From Nitrospinota bacterium (GTDB lineage: Bacteria > Nitrospinota_A > UBA7883 > JACRGQ01), in contig JAOUMJ010000021.1 of the NCBI GenBank assembly GCA_029881495.1, forward strand, positions 1-47,519: DNA of 47,519 nt, written 5' to 3'. A program made the translations under genes and the position numbers. Numbering within the stretch: the first letter of the stretch is position 1; each line of letters starts with the position of its first letter. This document shows positions 25,279-34,581 of this stretch, one piece after another. The notes below the pieces were generated by a model. That model ran no database searches, was not told the DNA's origin, and worked only from the letters and a program-made list of their open reading frames with translations.

Positions 25279-26307
25279 ATGAATCAGCCGGAACATAACA
25301 CCGGCGGCGCCGAGCCGGATAGGGTCATCGGAAATCCGAATCCCGTGTTCGGCCTGCTTGTCGCGCCGTTGCTGAGCTTTGCGATGTACATTGCCGTCTT
25401 TTTAATCCCTGTGCTGGGATTTGCGATAAACATGCTTGCGCCGCTTCCGATGATCTATTACTTCTTCACTCACGGCAGACAGCCTATGTATTTTGCATTG
25501 ATCCTCTCCGCATTGGCCTCGGCAATTGTCCTTGGCACTTTGATGGAAGATTCTGGGTTCGGCCTACGCATGGGGCTCTTTTATCTTCTCTCGCACGGAT
25601 TGGTTGCCGTTCTGATCTCGGAAATGATCTTGAGGCGCGATGACATGGAGAAAACCGTCTTTACCGCCACGTTCATCCCGATGATTGTCACAGGATTGGT
25701 ATTCATCGCCATATCACCGGTTTCACTCGGCGAACTCTACGTTTCACTCCTTGAAAAGACAAGATTGATGCTTGGAGAAACCGTAGTAGCGTATCAAAAC
25801 GCCGGGATTCCGCCTGAACAGACCCAGATGCTGAGCCAGAATATCGAGGAAACGTCGATGTGGATAGTAAAACTGATACCGACGACCAGCGTAATAGGCT
25901 ACCTGTTGCTTGCGATGTTGAATTACTATGGATACAAGAGGATTCAGAAAAGGTTTCCCTTTCTCCCTTCAACCGTGAGGTCAACCTTAAGCAAATGGTA
26001 CCCTCCTGACAAAACCGTATACGTTTTTATCGCTGGCGCGCTGGCGGTCTTTTTCTTCAACGGAATCCTTGGATCGATCGGGGTAAATGTGGTGCTTATA
26101 CTGATAAGCCTGTACTCCCTTGCCGGCATGGCGGTAGTTCAATTTTTCCTTGAAAAATACAATGTCGTATTGTTCTTGCGACTTCTGGCATATTCGATAA
26201 TAATAGTACAGCCGTTTTTCCTGAGCATGGTTGCGGGGCTTGGCCTTTTCGACCTCTGGTTTGATTTCAGGAAAATACGAAACAATGTTGAAAATCATGG
26301 TGTTTAG
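25279..26307 (+). CDS. DUF2232 polytopic membrane protein
   Basis: This 342-residue protein has about eight hydrophobic helices and the layout of the DUF2232 (YybS-like) family. Members are often encoded between rpsR and rplI, as here. The function is unknown; some relatives resemble membrane components of vitamin transporters (S-component-like fold). A GGTGGAG sequence precedes the ATG. It ends 21 bases before rplI and is surely in the same operon. A soluble loop with ENIEETSMWIVKLIPTTSVIG is characteristic of the region before the last helices. Confidence 0.85.
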   Translation: MNQPEHNTGGAEPDRVIGNPNPVFGLLVAPLLSFAMYIAVFLIPVLGFAINMLAPLPMIYYFFTHGRQPMYFALILSALASAIVLGTLMEDSGFGLRMGLFYLLSHGLVAVLISEMILRRDDMEKTVFTATFIPMIVTGLVFIAISPVSLGELYVSLLEKTRLMLGETVVAYQNAGIPPEQTQMLSQNIEETSMWIVKLIPTTSVIGYLLLAMLNYYGYKRIQKRFPFLPSTVRSTLSKWYPPDKTVYVFIAGALAVFFFNGILGSIGVNVVLILISLYSLAGMAVVQFFLEKYNVVLFLRLLAYSIIIVQPFFLSMVAGLGLFDLWFDFRKIRNNVENHGV

Positions 26308-26328
26308 TCACACCAGAGGAGGAATAAA

Positions 26329-26874
26329 ATGGAAGTAATTTTAAAAGAAGACGTGGAAAAACTTGGTGACGCGGGCCAGAATGTAAAAGTCGCGGATGGT
26401 TATGCGCGCAACTATCTTCTGCCGCAGGGGCTCGCCGTAAAAGCCACCGCCTCGGCGATTGAGATAATCAAGGAACATATGAAGGCAAGGGCAAAACGGC
26501 TTGCTGAACAGAAAACCGACGCTGAAAAAATGGCCGCTGAAATGGGCAAGATCACTCTTGTATTCGTCAGACGCACCGCCGACGAGGGGCGCCTGTACGG
26601 CTCAGTAACCCCTTCCGAAATCGGCAACGCCATCATCGAAAAGGGATTTGCCATCGATAAAAGGAAAGTGGTCATGGACCTGCCTATCAAAAAGGTGGGC
26701 GAACACAAGGTTTCAATTAAACTTCATCCTGAAGTCAGGGCAGTAGTTACCGTTATCGTCAATGCAGAAGAGGTAGATCAGGCAGAGATCGCCGAAAGAG
26801 CAAGGCTGATGGAAGAAGCGGAGCTTGCCGAGAAAAAAGAACGTCAGGAAATGGAAGAAAACAGAGAAGAATAA
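26329..26874 (+). CDS. rplI: 50S ribosomal protein L9
   Basis: L9 binds 23S rRNA near the L1 stalk. The N-terminal domain has MEVILKEDVEKLGDAGQNVKVADGYARNYLLPQGLA, in full agreement with the family signature. A long connecting helix (about 42-75) leads to the C-terminal domain with GRLYGSVTPSEI. At 181 residues it is about 30 longer than E. coli L9, because of an acidic, Glu-rich C-terminal helix (AEKKERQEMEENREE). An ideal AGGAGG precedes the ATG. It ends the operon before a terminator. Confidence 0.97.
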   Translation: MEVILKEDVEKLGDAGQNVKVADGYARNYLLPQGLAVKATASAIEIIKEHMKARAKRLAEQKTDAEKMAAEMGKITLVFVRRTADEGRLYGSVTPSEIGNAIIEKGFAIDKRKVVMDLPIKKVGEHKVSIKLHPEVRAVVTVIVNAEEVDQAEIAERARLMEEAELAEKKERQEMEENREE

Positions 26875-26878
26875 ACAT

Positions 26879-26918
26879 TAACCGCCGGTTCTTTTTTCAT
26901 AAATGGAGCCGGCGGTTA
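26879..26918 (+). terminator. Terminator after rplI
   Basis: A perfect 10-bp stem TAACCGCCGG / CCGGCGGTTA with a 20-base loop sits directly after the rplI stop codon, followed by GTTAATTTT. The T tract is short but the stem is strong and well placed. Confidence 0.65.
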
Positions 26919-27119
26919 GTTAATTTTCCGCCCTGAATCGCGTTCACTGATAAAATTAATTGATTCTCTTTCCATTTTTGATTATCTTCTCTACTGGCTT
27001 TCCATTTTTACGTTTCCTGTTATTGCTAAACGTAAAGGTGGCGATGTTTCATGCTTCAAAATACCCAGGGATAACTTGAAGGATGAAATGGGGAACATCT
27101 GAAATTAATTGGAGATTCT

Positions 27120-28508
27120 ATGGTTAGGGAACTTAATGCCCGCGTAAACACCCTGCCGGGGAGAGTTCCCCCTCAAAACCTCGGAGCCGAACAGTCGGTG
27201 CTCGGCGGAATCCTTTTTGACAACTCCTCCCTGCCGAAAGCATTGGAATCACTTAAAACCGGCGAGGAGTTCTACTTTCCTGCCCACAAACTGATATACG
27301 CCGCGTTCATAGAGCTTTTCGAGAAAAGCGAACCAATCGACCTGATGACGGTCTCAGAAGCTCTACGGAAGAAAAAACAGATCGACGAGTCCGGCGGACT
27401 TGATTATCTCGCTGAACTGCTGGAGATGATACAGACGGCGGCAAACGTCGGCATACACTCCAGGATAGTCAAGGAAAAAGCCTTGCTAAGGCAATTGATA
27501 TCAACCGCGGGGGATCTTGTAAACCTTGGTTTTGAAGACACTGACGATGTAGACAACATTATCGACAGAGCCGAACAGATGATCTTCAAGCTTGCGGAAG
27601 AGAGGATCCAGCGGGGCTTTATTGATATGAAACAGCTGGTTTCTACCGCCAGCGAACATATCGAAGCGCTCGACAGGAACAAAGAGCTTATTACGGGGCT
27701 TTCGACCGGATTCAAGAGAATAGATGAAAAAACCGCCGGCTTCCAAAAGGGGGACCTTATCATTGTCGCGGGACGCCCTTCGATGGGAAAAACAGCGCTA
27801 TGCATCAATATCGCCGAGAATGTCGGGGTATTCAATCAGCAAGCAGTCGCTTTTTTCTCGCTTGAAATGTCCTCGATGCAACTGGCGCTAAGGATGATAT
27901 CTTCTCTAAGCCATGTTCCTCTCCACAAGATAAGAACAGGGTTTGCGGCAAAGAACGATTGGGCGAATTTGCATAAAGCATGCGGTCAGCTCTTTGATTC
28001 AAATATCCACATCGACGATACTCCGATGCAGAGCGTTCTCGACATTCGCGCCAAAGCAAGAAGACTGAAGGCGGAAAAGGGGCTCGACCTTATAGTTATC
28101 GACTACCTCCAGCTGCTCCACTCCAACACAAGAAGCGAGAACCGCGTGCTTGAGATAGGTGAAATGACGCGATCCCTGAAAGGCCTTGCGCGCGAGTTAG
28201 AAGTTCCGATAATCCTCATTTCACAGCTTTCACGAAAGGTGGAGGATCGTCCGAATAAGAAACCCCAGCTCGCCGACCTCCGCGAATCTGGCGCGATCGA
28301 ACAGGACGCGGATATCGTCGGATTTGTTTACAGGGAAAGTTATTACGACAGGGATAACTTCGACATTCAGGGGAAGGCAAGTTTCATTATCGGCAAACAG
28401 CGAAACGGCCCTACCGGAGAGATCGAACTTGCGTGGAATGGCGAATGCACGCGATTCGACAACCTCTCATACGAAACACCGGACGAAAGCAATTTTATTG
28501 AAGGATAG
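27120..28508 (+). CDS. dnaB: Replicative DNA helicase DnaB
   Basis: DnaB is the hexameric helicase of the replication fork. The 462 residues include the N-terminal domain with PPQNLGAEQSVLGGIL, and the RecA-like C-terminal domain with GLSTGFKRID, Walker A GRPSMGKTAL (near 221), FFSLEMS, Walker B LIVIDYLQLL and ISQLSRKVEDRPNKKP, DLRESGAIEQDAD. No intein is present. GGAG lies just before the ATG. It is preceded by about 200 bases without genes and followed by alr, a common pairing. Confidence 0.98.
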   Translation: MVRELNARVNTLPGRVPPQNLGAEQSVLGGILFDNSSLPKALESLKTGEEFYFPAHKLIYAAFIELFEKSEPIDLMTVSEALRKKKQIDESGGLDYLAELLEMIQTAANVGIHSRIVKEKALLRQLISTAGDLVNLGFEDTDDVDNIIDRAEQMIFKLAEERIQRGFIDMKQLVSTASEHIEALDRNKELITGLSTGFKRIDEKTAGFQKGDLIIVAGRPSMGKTALCINIAENVGVFNQQAVAFFSLEMSSMQLALRMISSLSHVPLHKIRTGFAAKNDWANLHKACGQLFDSNIHIDDTPMQSVLDIRAKARRLKAEKGLDLIVIDYLQLLHSNTRSENRVLEIGEMTRSLKGLARELEVPIILISQLSRKVEDRPNKKPQLADLRESGAIEQDADIVGFVYRESYYDRDNFDIQGKASFIIGKQRNGPTGEIELAWNGECTRFDNLSYETPDESNFIEG

Positions 28509-28637
28509 ACAGCTTTGGTCGCCGACAGAGCCGAGACACGCGCGAACAGGTGAAATAATACATTTGGAGAACTATCATTATTCCTATATGAAGAAATTTG
28601 GCGAATTTTCCAAACAAGCCATGATGGAGGGCGCGGC

Positions 28638-29747
28638 ATGTCCTCCCTGAAAGCGACGATAGACATTTCCGCTTTTCGTCATAACCTCAAGACAGTCTCC
28701 AAAATAATCGGAAAGAACTGCCATATCCTCCCCGTGATCAAATCGAACGGTTACGGTCACGGCCTTCTCCCCCTTGCAAGAGAAGCTTTGAAAAACGGCG
28801 TTAAACTCCTTGGGATTGGAACGGTCGATGAAGGAGTGGAGCTCCGCAGGGCTAAGATCGGCTCCCCCATTGTGGTTCTGGACGGTTTCTTCAAGGAAGA
28901 GATAGATAGCATCATCCATAACAAATTGACGCCTGTGGTTTTTTCCATCGAAATGGCCCAGGAGCTGAACCGGGCCGCAAAAACTGCAGGCAAGACGGTG
29001 TCTGTTCATCTTAAATTCGATACCGGAATGTCCCGCTTCGGCATACCATTCCATGAATCGGATGACACAATTACCAAGGTGAAGCGTCTTGGCAATTTGA
29101 ATATTGAAGGGGTGATGACACATCTTGCATCGTCGGCAGATCCTTCCTCGCCTCAGACCGAATTCCAGCTATCACGTTTTGAGAAGATTCTGGAGCGCTG
29201 CAGATTGAAGGGCATCACGCCGAAATGGATACACGCGGCGAACAGCGGCGGAATTGTCTATTTTAAAAACTCCCATTACAACATGGTGCGCCCCGGAATT
29301 ATCCTGTACGGAATTCCACCTTCAAATGTTAAAGGGATAAAACATGAATTCAAGCCTGTGATGACCCTATCGAGCAGGATAGTTTCCGTAAAAACGGTCC
29401 CTTCCGGCGAGGGGGTGGGCTACAACGCGACATACATAACGCCGAGGCCGAAACGGATCGGTGTTGTGATGGGGGGATATGCCGACGGCATCAACAGGCA
29501 TCTTTCCAACCGGGGAACGGTGCTCTGGAAATCTAAAGCGCTGCCGATCATCGGCAATATCTGCATGGATAACTTCATGATAGACCTTAGCAAGGCTCCA
29601 TCGGCCAAACGTGGGGACGAGGTTATCCTACTTGGCCCCCAGCATGAAAACATCTCTGCCCAGAAGTGGGCGGAAATGGCTTCCACTATTTCATATGAAA
29701 TTTTCTGCAATATAGGCAAAAGGGTAGAAAGGGTCATTAAACCTTAA
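28638..29747 (+). CDS. alr: Alanine racemase
   Basis: This PLP enzyme converts L- to D-alanine for peptidoglycan. The 369 residues show the PLP lysine region PVIKSNGYGHGLLP near residue 35, HLKFDTGMSRFG, VRPGIILYG, and the second catalytic residue Tyr in GEGVGYNATYI, plus GNICMDNFMIDLS. GGAGGG precedes the ATG. Its start overlaps a 20-codon out-of-frame ORF that looks incidental. Confidence 0.97.
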   Translation: MSSLKATIDISAFRHNLKTVSKIIGKNCHILPVIKSNGYGHGLLPLAREALKNGVKLLGIGTVDEGVELRRAKIGSPIVVLDGFFKEEIDSIIHNKLTPVVFSIEMAQELNRAAKTAGKTVSVHLKFDTGMSRFGIPFHESDDTITKVKRLGNLNIEGVMTHLASSADPSSPQTEFQLSRFEKILERCRLKGITPKWIHAANSGGIVYFKNSHYNMVRPGIILYGIPPSNVKGIKHEFKPVMTLSSRIVSVKTVPSGEGVGYNATYITPRPKRIGVVMGGYADGINRHLSNRGTVLWKSKALPIIGNICMDNFMIDLSKAPSAKRGDEVILLGPQHENISAQKWAEMASTISYEIFCNIGKRVERVIKP

Positions 29748-29846
29748 TACCTGCAGAATTTTGAAGCCCTGAGAAAATCTGCTGGCGGTTTATTGCGCCT
29801 CCAGGCCGGATGAGTTCCTTTATTGCTCGGTCAAGATAAAAAAAAA

Positions 29847-29870
29847 GGCCATCGGCTTGCGCCGATGGCC
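29847..29870 (-). terminator. Terminator of the minus-strand lipoprotein gene
   Basis: A perfect 10-bp stem GGCCATCGGC / GCCGATGGCC with a 4-base loop is followed on the minus strand by nine T residues. It is about 20 bases past the stop of the gene at 29892-30299 and is a textbook intrinsic terminator. Confidence 0.92.
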
Positions 29871-29891
29871 CTAATAAAAAACAGAACTTTC

Positions 29892-30299
29892 TTACTTGCT
29901 CATCAATACGACAAAGGTCAGAACCAGCTGTCCGCCGTTATCGGAATTGAAGGTTACCCTGTGGGACGGGCTTCTCGCATCCTTGTTCCTTGTCTTCCAG
30001 TTGAATGAAGCGGTGCTCCCTTTATCTTCAAACTTGGCGCCTTCAGGCAATCCTGTTGCAGTAATGGATTTTCCGTTAGCACAGGAAATCTCAGCCGAGA
30101 CAGAGTTGCCAGCCGCAACCTCGATAGTTCTCCCTCTTGCAGGCGGATTGCTGGTAAAGGTCATATCGCACGCCTTTGGACCCTCTTCAACCGATGAAGG
30201 AGCCTCCTGAGCCGGCGCAGGCGGCGGCGGTGTAGCACAAGCCAAAGTCCCAGCAACAACCGAAACAACTAGCAGGAAACCTATTTTCCTGAAATCCAT
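29892..30299 (-). CDS. Small lipoprotein with Ig/cadherin-like C-terminal fold
   Basis: This 135-residue protein has a lipoprotein signal (FLLVVSVVAGTLAC, lipid Cys near 21), then a Pro/Ala-rich linker (PPPPAPAQEAP). The mature domain contains CDMTFTSNPPARGRTIEV and ATGLPEGAKFEDKG, the kind of sequence found in putative Ig-like domains with a GLP-x-G-x-x-F motif. It carries two Cys (in ACDMTF and ISCANG) that could pair. The function is unknown. It stands alone with its own terminator. Confidence 0.7.
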   Translation of the reverse strand: MDFRKIGFLLVVSVVAGTLACATPPPPAPAQEAPSSVEEGPKACDMTFTSNPPARGRTIEVAAGNSVSAEISCANGKSITATGLPEGAKFEDKGSTASFNWKTRNKDARSPSHRVTFNSDNGGQLVLTFVVLMSK

Positions 30300-30398
30300 A
30301 CAAATCCTCCCACAAAAAATAATTTAAATCATCGGGCAGTTTATGCCCGTCTAATTACGCAAGAGTATCTTAACATTACACTGATTAATTAATCAACT

Positions 30399-31322
30399 TC
30401 ACTCGGGTTTCTGATACCTGTCAACCCTTACCTGCAGCCCCTCCTTCTTGCGAATATGCAAAACCTCTCGAAGAGCGTCGTCACGCGTCCTAAAACCGCC
30501 AATCCTTACGCGATACCAAACCGAACGGGATCTGGTGAGCTTATGAATATACGCCTTATGCCCTTTCTTTTTCAGAAGTTTTTCCAGTTCCTCCGCCTCA
30601 TCCCTGCTCGGAAATGTAGCTACCTGTATCGTATAGAGAGAATCTTCAAGAATACCGGAGCGGTCCACAGCGACCTCGGTTCTCGGTGCGGAAGGGAGCG
30701 GTTTTATAATCCTGCCAGCCTCCGGCCCGGATGGTGAGAATGGTGGGAGCACCGGTTTTACAACCTTTGCTTCAATCTGCTTGCCATTACCACCGGAAAC
30801 CGTGCTCTTTTTCGCGGTATTTGAAGAAATTATTCGTTTTTGAAGATTCGTGCTTTTGAAGATGGGAGAAAAAACAGTTTTGGAATTTTCAGCGATGGTT
30901 TTCATACGAATATCACCGCTTTTTTCCGACGGCACACTTCTCTGCACGGGGAGTTCGGCATCCATGGATATCTCGACCAGATTTTCATCCCCCTTTTTCG
31001 CCTCCTCGACAGACGGCTCCGGTGCCTCCATTCTGCTCTCTACAGGCTCCGTAGGGGGTATATCAGCGTTTTCTTCCCCCGAAACGGCATCCAGCCTCTC
31101 TTCCAGCTTCGAAAGCTCCTCCATTGCCTCATTGGTAACAACAGCCGCGTCACTTCTGTAAACTTCGGCCTCCTGGATCTCCTGTGAGGACGATTTCCTG
31201 CTGATGAGGTGCCCAAGGGAAAACGAGAGAACGGAGATGGCCACAATACAGCCGAGTATCAGATATACCTGCACTTTGGTAAAAGTCATACTCTCTTCCG
31301 GCAGGAGGCCACCTTTTTTCAT
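30399..31322 (-). CDS. SPOR-domain membrane protein
   Basis: This 307-residue protein has one transmembrane helix near residues 17-33, a long Glu/Ser/Pro-rich linker, and a C-terminal SPOR domain (about 230-305) with LYTIQVATFPSRDEAEELEKLL and WYRVRIGGFRTRDDALR. SPOR domains bind denuded septal peptidoglycan. The start at 31322 (ATG) has little ribosome binding site; an ATG eleven codons later (31289) follows GGAAGAG and may be the true start. It follows argS at 80 bases on the same strand, an arrangement common in several Gram-negative groups. A division-site role is likely. Confidence 0.85.
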   Translation of the reverse strand: MKKGGLLPEESMTFTKVQVYLILGCIVAISVLSFSLGHLISRKSSSQEIQEAEVYRSDAAVVTNEAMEELSKLEERLDAVSGEENADIPPTEPVESRMEAPEPSVEEAKKGDENLVEISMDAELPVQRSVPSEKSGDIRMKTIAENSKTVFSPIFKSTNLQKRIISSNTAKKSTVSGGNGKQIEAKVVKPVLPPFSPSGPEAGRIIKPLPSAPRTEVAVDRSGILEDSLYTIQVATFPSRDEAEELEKLLKKKGHKAYIHKLTRSRSVWYRVRIGGFRTRDDALREVLHIRKKEGLQVRVDRYQKPE

Positions 31323-31402
31323 CCCAGCTATTCTAACTTACTTTTTATTCGTGTGTAAGTGCCACCCGGCATCGAAAATGGATGATGAAATCCGGAGCTT
31401 TG

Positions 31403-33058
31403 TCACATCTTTTCCGGTGCGTTCACCCCAAGGATCGACAATCCGTTGGCAAGAACCACTCTCACCCTTGATATCATCGCGAGGCGGGCGTTCGTCAATC
31501 GTTTATCATCGGTCACTACCCGGTGAAGATTGTAAAATTTATGAAACAACCCTGCCAGCTCCCCAAGATAATGCGTAATCGGGTGAGGCGACAGGTTCGC
31601 GGCACAATCGGCAACAAGATCGGGGAACGCCAGAGCCTTCTTGATCATCCGGAACTCCTCCTCGCTCTCCAGCGCTCCCAGATCGGCGTTGAGAGGCGGA
31701 ATTTCCGCGTACCCATTCTCGCGGGCTGTTATCAAGATATTGCATATCCTCGCATGGGCGTACTGCACATAATAAACCGGGTTCTCGCTTGACTGTTCTT
31801 TTGCCAAATCTATGTCAAAATCAAGATGGCTGTCATAACTCCTGAGCAGGAAGAAAAAACGGGCGGAATCAACACCGACCTCATCCACTACATCCTTCAG
31901 GCTGGTGAACTCCCCGCTCCTTGTGGACATCGCAACAACCTCCCCCCCCTTTTTCAGGTTCACGAGCTGGATAAGAAGCGTCTTCAGGCTTTCCGGATCG
32001 TGCCCCAGCGCCTTCACGGCCGCTTTCATCCGCGCCACATATCCATGGTGGTCGGCTCCCCATATGTCTATCAGCTCCGAGAAACCCCTCCTGTATTTGT
32101 CTGCATGGTAGGCGATATCAGCCGCAAGGTATGTCGTGGCTCCGTTTCCCCTTTTAACAACGCGGTCCTTCTCATCCCCGGCGGATGTCGTTTTCAGCCA
32201 GAGCGCCCCGTCGCTTTCGTATATCTCACCCTTTGCCACGAGGTCCTTAATAACCCCCTCCACTTTTTCCCCTTCATGGAAGGTTTTTTCGCTTGTCCAG
32301 TTGTCAAAGGAGACGCGAAAGTTATCTAGATCCTTTTTTATGTCGGAGAGAATATGGTCGGCGGTGTATTTCGTAAAGAAGGAAAGCGCCTCGGCTTCCG
32401 GCTTGTCCAGAAACTCCCTCCCATGCTTTTCGACAACCTCTCCGGCGATATCCTTGATGTAATCACCCTTGTAGCCGTTTTCCGGAAACTCCATGCTCTC
32501 GCCAAACGATTCCCTGTAGCGAACGTATGTCGACTTCCCGAGGTTTTCCATCTGCAGGCCCGCGTCGTTGACGTAATACTCCGTGGTGACATCATGCCCG
32601 GCCTTTTTGAGGAGACGCGCAAGGACATCTCCAACGGCGGCTCCACGCCCATGCCCGATATGCAGAGGCCCTGTCGGATTCGCGCTTACGAACTCTATCA
32701 TTATCCTGCCGCCGCTCTTCGGCTCGCCGTTCCCGTACTCGGAAGGATTGTCGGGAATCGACTTGAACTCTTCGTGCCACACCGACGGTTTTATGAACAT
32801 ATTTATGAAACCCGGCCCTGCCGAGGTAACGGATGAAAAGATTTCGTTCTTCCCTAGCTCTTCCAGAAGTTTGGCGGCAATTTTTTGCGGCGCGCTTTTC
32901 AAAGGCTTCGCGCAGACCATCGCCGCGTTGGTGGAAAAATCTCCGAATTTCTCCTCAGGGGGAACCTCGATAGCTATCGCGAGCGTTTCGAAATCTGCCA
33001 TCTCCCCGAACACATTAACGAGAGCTTCCTTTACGGCGGTTCTTACTTTTTCTTTCAT
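31403..33058 (-). CDS. argS: Arginyl-tRNA synthetase
   Basis: ArgRS charges tRNA-Arg. The 551 residues include the N-terminal Add1 domain (FGDFSTNAAMVCAK), the class I HIGH motif within FVSANPTGPLHIGHGRG near residue 120-136, ADIAYHADKY, WGADHHGYVARMKAA, and VAMSTRSGEF in the KMSKS position, where this family often has MSTR. The C-terminal DALR anticodon-binding domain ends in INGLS-like ANGLSILGVNAPEKM. Nothing unusual is seen. Confidence 0.97.
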   Translation of the reverse strand: MKEKVRTAVKEALVNVFGEMADFETLAIAIEVPPEEKFGDFSTNAAMVCAKPLKSAPQKIAAKLLEELGKNEIFSSVTSAGPGFINMFIKPSVWHEEFKSIPDNPSEYGNGEPKSGGRIMIEFVSANPTGPLHIGHGRGAAVGDVLARLLKKAGHDVTTEYYVNDAGLQMENLGKSTYVRYRESFGESMEFPENGYKGDYIKDIAGEVVEKHGREFLDKPEAEALSFFTKYTADHILSDIKKDLDNFRVSFDNWTSEKTFHEGEKVEGVIKDLVAKGEIYESDGALWLKTTSAGDEKDRVVKRGNGATTYLAADIAYHADKYRRGFSELIDIWGADHHGYVARMKAAVKALGHDPESLKTLLIQLVNLKKGGEVVAMSTRSGEFTSLKDVVDEVGVDSARFFFLLRSYDSHLDFDIDLAKEQSSENPVYYVQYAHARICNILITARENGYAEIPPLNADLGALESEEEFRMIKKALAFPDLVADCAANLSPHPITHYLGELAGLFHKFYNLHRVVTDDKRLTNARLAMISRVRVVLANGLSILGVNAPEKM

Positions 33059-33228
33059 GCTCTTTCCATAAGTTTAAAGAGCGACATTATAAGGTGATAC
33101 CCCCCTTCCTACAAATGGCAATAAGGAATATCGCACGGTCGATGACCCGCCGCCTACCATGGATATTAAAATTGCACATTGAAGCTGTTAAAAGCATGAA
33201 CTCATCTACCGGCTATAAGGAGCTTTAC

Positions 33229-33266
33229 CCCCGGATACGGCTACCATTAAAAGCCTGTATCCGGGG
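33229..33266. repeat. Strong hairpin between arsM and argS
   Basis: CCCCGGATAC (33229-33238) pairs perfectly with GTATCCGGGG (33257-33266), and a G-T plus G-C pair extend it inward. It lies about 50 bases past the arsM stop. Neither strand has a U tract, so it may be a Rho-dependent or mRNA-stabilising element rather than a classical terminator. Confidence 0.6.
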
Positions 33267-33316
33267 ACCTCAAGAACCGGTAAATGTTATCGCTTTCTGG
33301 ACTCAGAAATTGAGGC

Positions 33317-34159
33317 TTACGGTTTCACCCCTTTTATATCTGCCGAATCGACATACGAATCGAGGCCTGTCCCCGGGGCCCAGTCCGCCACCAGTATCTT
33401 GCTTATACCTTTCGGTGTTACCGACACATCCTTGAAACCGGCATCGGTCAGCATTTTCTCCAGCTCCTTTACACCCGCCGCACCAGATACACATCCAGAA
33501 AGGAGAGCTAGGTCGTTCTTGATCTCTTCCGGAAGCTCCTTGAGCGCGACTACATCCGAGACGGCAAGCCGTCCGCCGGGCTTCAACACCCTGAAAGCCT
33601 CGCGAAATACAGAGTTTTTATCTGGAGAGAGGTTTATTACGCAGTTGGAGATGATAGCGTCAATGCTGTTGTCGGCTATCGGGAGGTGTTCTATCTCCCC
33701 CAGGCGAAAATCGACATTTTTAAGGCCTAGCTTCTCGGCGTTCATTCTCGCCTTGGAAAGCATATCGGGGGTCATATCGACCCCTATTACCTTCCCCTTT
33801 TCTCCGACCTGGCGAGCCGCCAGAAAGGCGTCAAAGCCTCCCCCTGCCCCGAGGTCCAGAACCGTCTCCCCTTCCTTCAGAGAGGCTATCTGTTGCGGAT
33901 TACCGCATCCAAGCCCCATGTTGGCCCCTTCCGGCATTCCGGCGAGGTCTTCCTCCGAATAACCGATCTTTCTCGAAATATCCTCTACGGGAACCTCGGT
34001 TTTCGTCTCCGTATCGCTTCCACAGCACGATTTTGAAACTACAACGGCCACCGGAGCCTCGGAACCGCAACCACACCCCTCCATTCGTCCACTCTGGGCG
34101 ACCTTTGCGTAATTCTCCCTTACCGCTTTCCTTATCTCATCCATCTGACTGGCATTCAT
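33317..34159 (-). CDS. arsM: Arsenite methyltransferase
   Basis: ArsM methylates As(III) with S-adenosylmethionine to volatile or less retained forms. The 280 residues hold the SAM motif [16 protein letters not shown] and three cysteines at the positions known to bind arsenite: Cys85 (GLGCGNP), Cys173 ([12 protein letters not shown]) and Cys223 (LSGCVSGA). The N-terminus adds further Cys in GCGCG and KSCCGSD. The ATG overlaps the arsR stop (ATGA), so the two are translated together. An MMSE-type C-terminal part closes the protein. Confidence 0.93.
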   Translation of the reverse strand: MNASQMDEIRKAVRENYAKVAQSGRMEGCGCGSEAPVAVVVSKSCCGSDTETKTEVPVEDISRKIGYSEEDLAGMPEGANMGLGCGNPQQIASLKEGETVLDLGAGGGFDAFLAARQVGEKGKVIGVDMTPDMLSKARMNAEKLGLKNVDFRLGEIEHLPIADNSIDAIISNCVINLSPDKNSVFREAFRVLKPGGRLAVSDVVALKELPEEIKNDLALLSGCVSGAAGVKELEKMLTDAGFKDVSVTPKGISKILVADWAPGTGLDSYVDSADIKGVKP

Positions 34160-34518
34160 TTATTTTCCTCCTCTGTTTTATTTTGCATATTAAAAAAATT
34201 GTTAAGAAGCTCTATCGTCTCACTATTGAGCGTGCAGCTTATGAATTTGCCGTTTCTCTCCATTTTTACCAATCCCGATTGATTCAGCTCCTTCAAGTGA
34301 TGGGAGAGGGTTGATTGAGCAATGCCGAGATCTTTACCAAGGTCGCCGACAAATGCCACCACCTTCTCTTGTGTGGAACAGCAGTCGTTTTTATCGCTCT
34401 CCCCCTTGGGTGGACAACACTCCATCAGTTTTTGAACAATGGATATCCTATGCTCGTTGGATAACGCTTTGAAAACGTAAGCCAATTCTTCCGTTGAAAT
34501 GCTTCGATACTTCGACAT
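34156..34518 (-). CDS. arsR: ArsR-family repressor with a CC...CC insertion
   Basis: This 120-residue winged-helix regulator most likely starts at ATG 34518 ([20 protein letters not shown]); the frame is open further upstream, but that part crosses the putative operator and the divergent gene. The recognition helix is in [22 protein letters not shown]. Unlike classical ArsR it lacks the ELCVCDL motif and instead has Cys34-Cys35 and Cys46-Cys47 in a short insertion (ECCPPKG, NDCCSTQ). These would make a metalloid-binding site of a different layout. Co-transcription with arsM implies arsenite-responsive control. Confidence 0.9.
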   Translation of the reverse strand: MSKYRSISTEELAYVFKALSNEHRISIVQKLMECCPPKGESDKNDCCSTQEKVVAFVGDLGKDLGIAQSTLSHHLKELNQSGLVKMERNGKFISCTLNSETIELLNNFFNMQNKTEEENK

Positions 34519-34524
34519 ATCTAT

Positions 34525-34538
34525 ATATATCGATATAT
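34525..34538. promoter_or_regulatory. Palindromic candidate operator for ArsR
   Basis: ATATATCGATATAT is a perfect 14-bp palindrome located 7 bases upstream of the arsR start, inside the 63-base gap between arsR and the divergent membrane-protein gene. ArsR proteins bind A/T-rich inverted repeats in such positions, so autoregulation and control of both directions are plausible. Confidence 0.55.
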
Positions 34539-34581
34539 CCCGCCCAATGTCAAGAGAAATCTTAGCTGATAAAATATCTGC

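Noticed and set aside
28588-28650. 20-codon ORF overlapping the alr start
   Set aside because: Its nearest GGAG is too far upstream and it only shares sequence with the alr ribosome binding site; probably chance.
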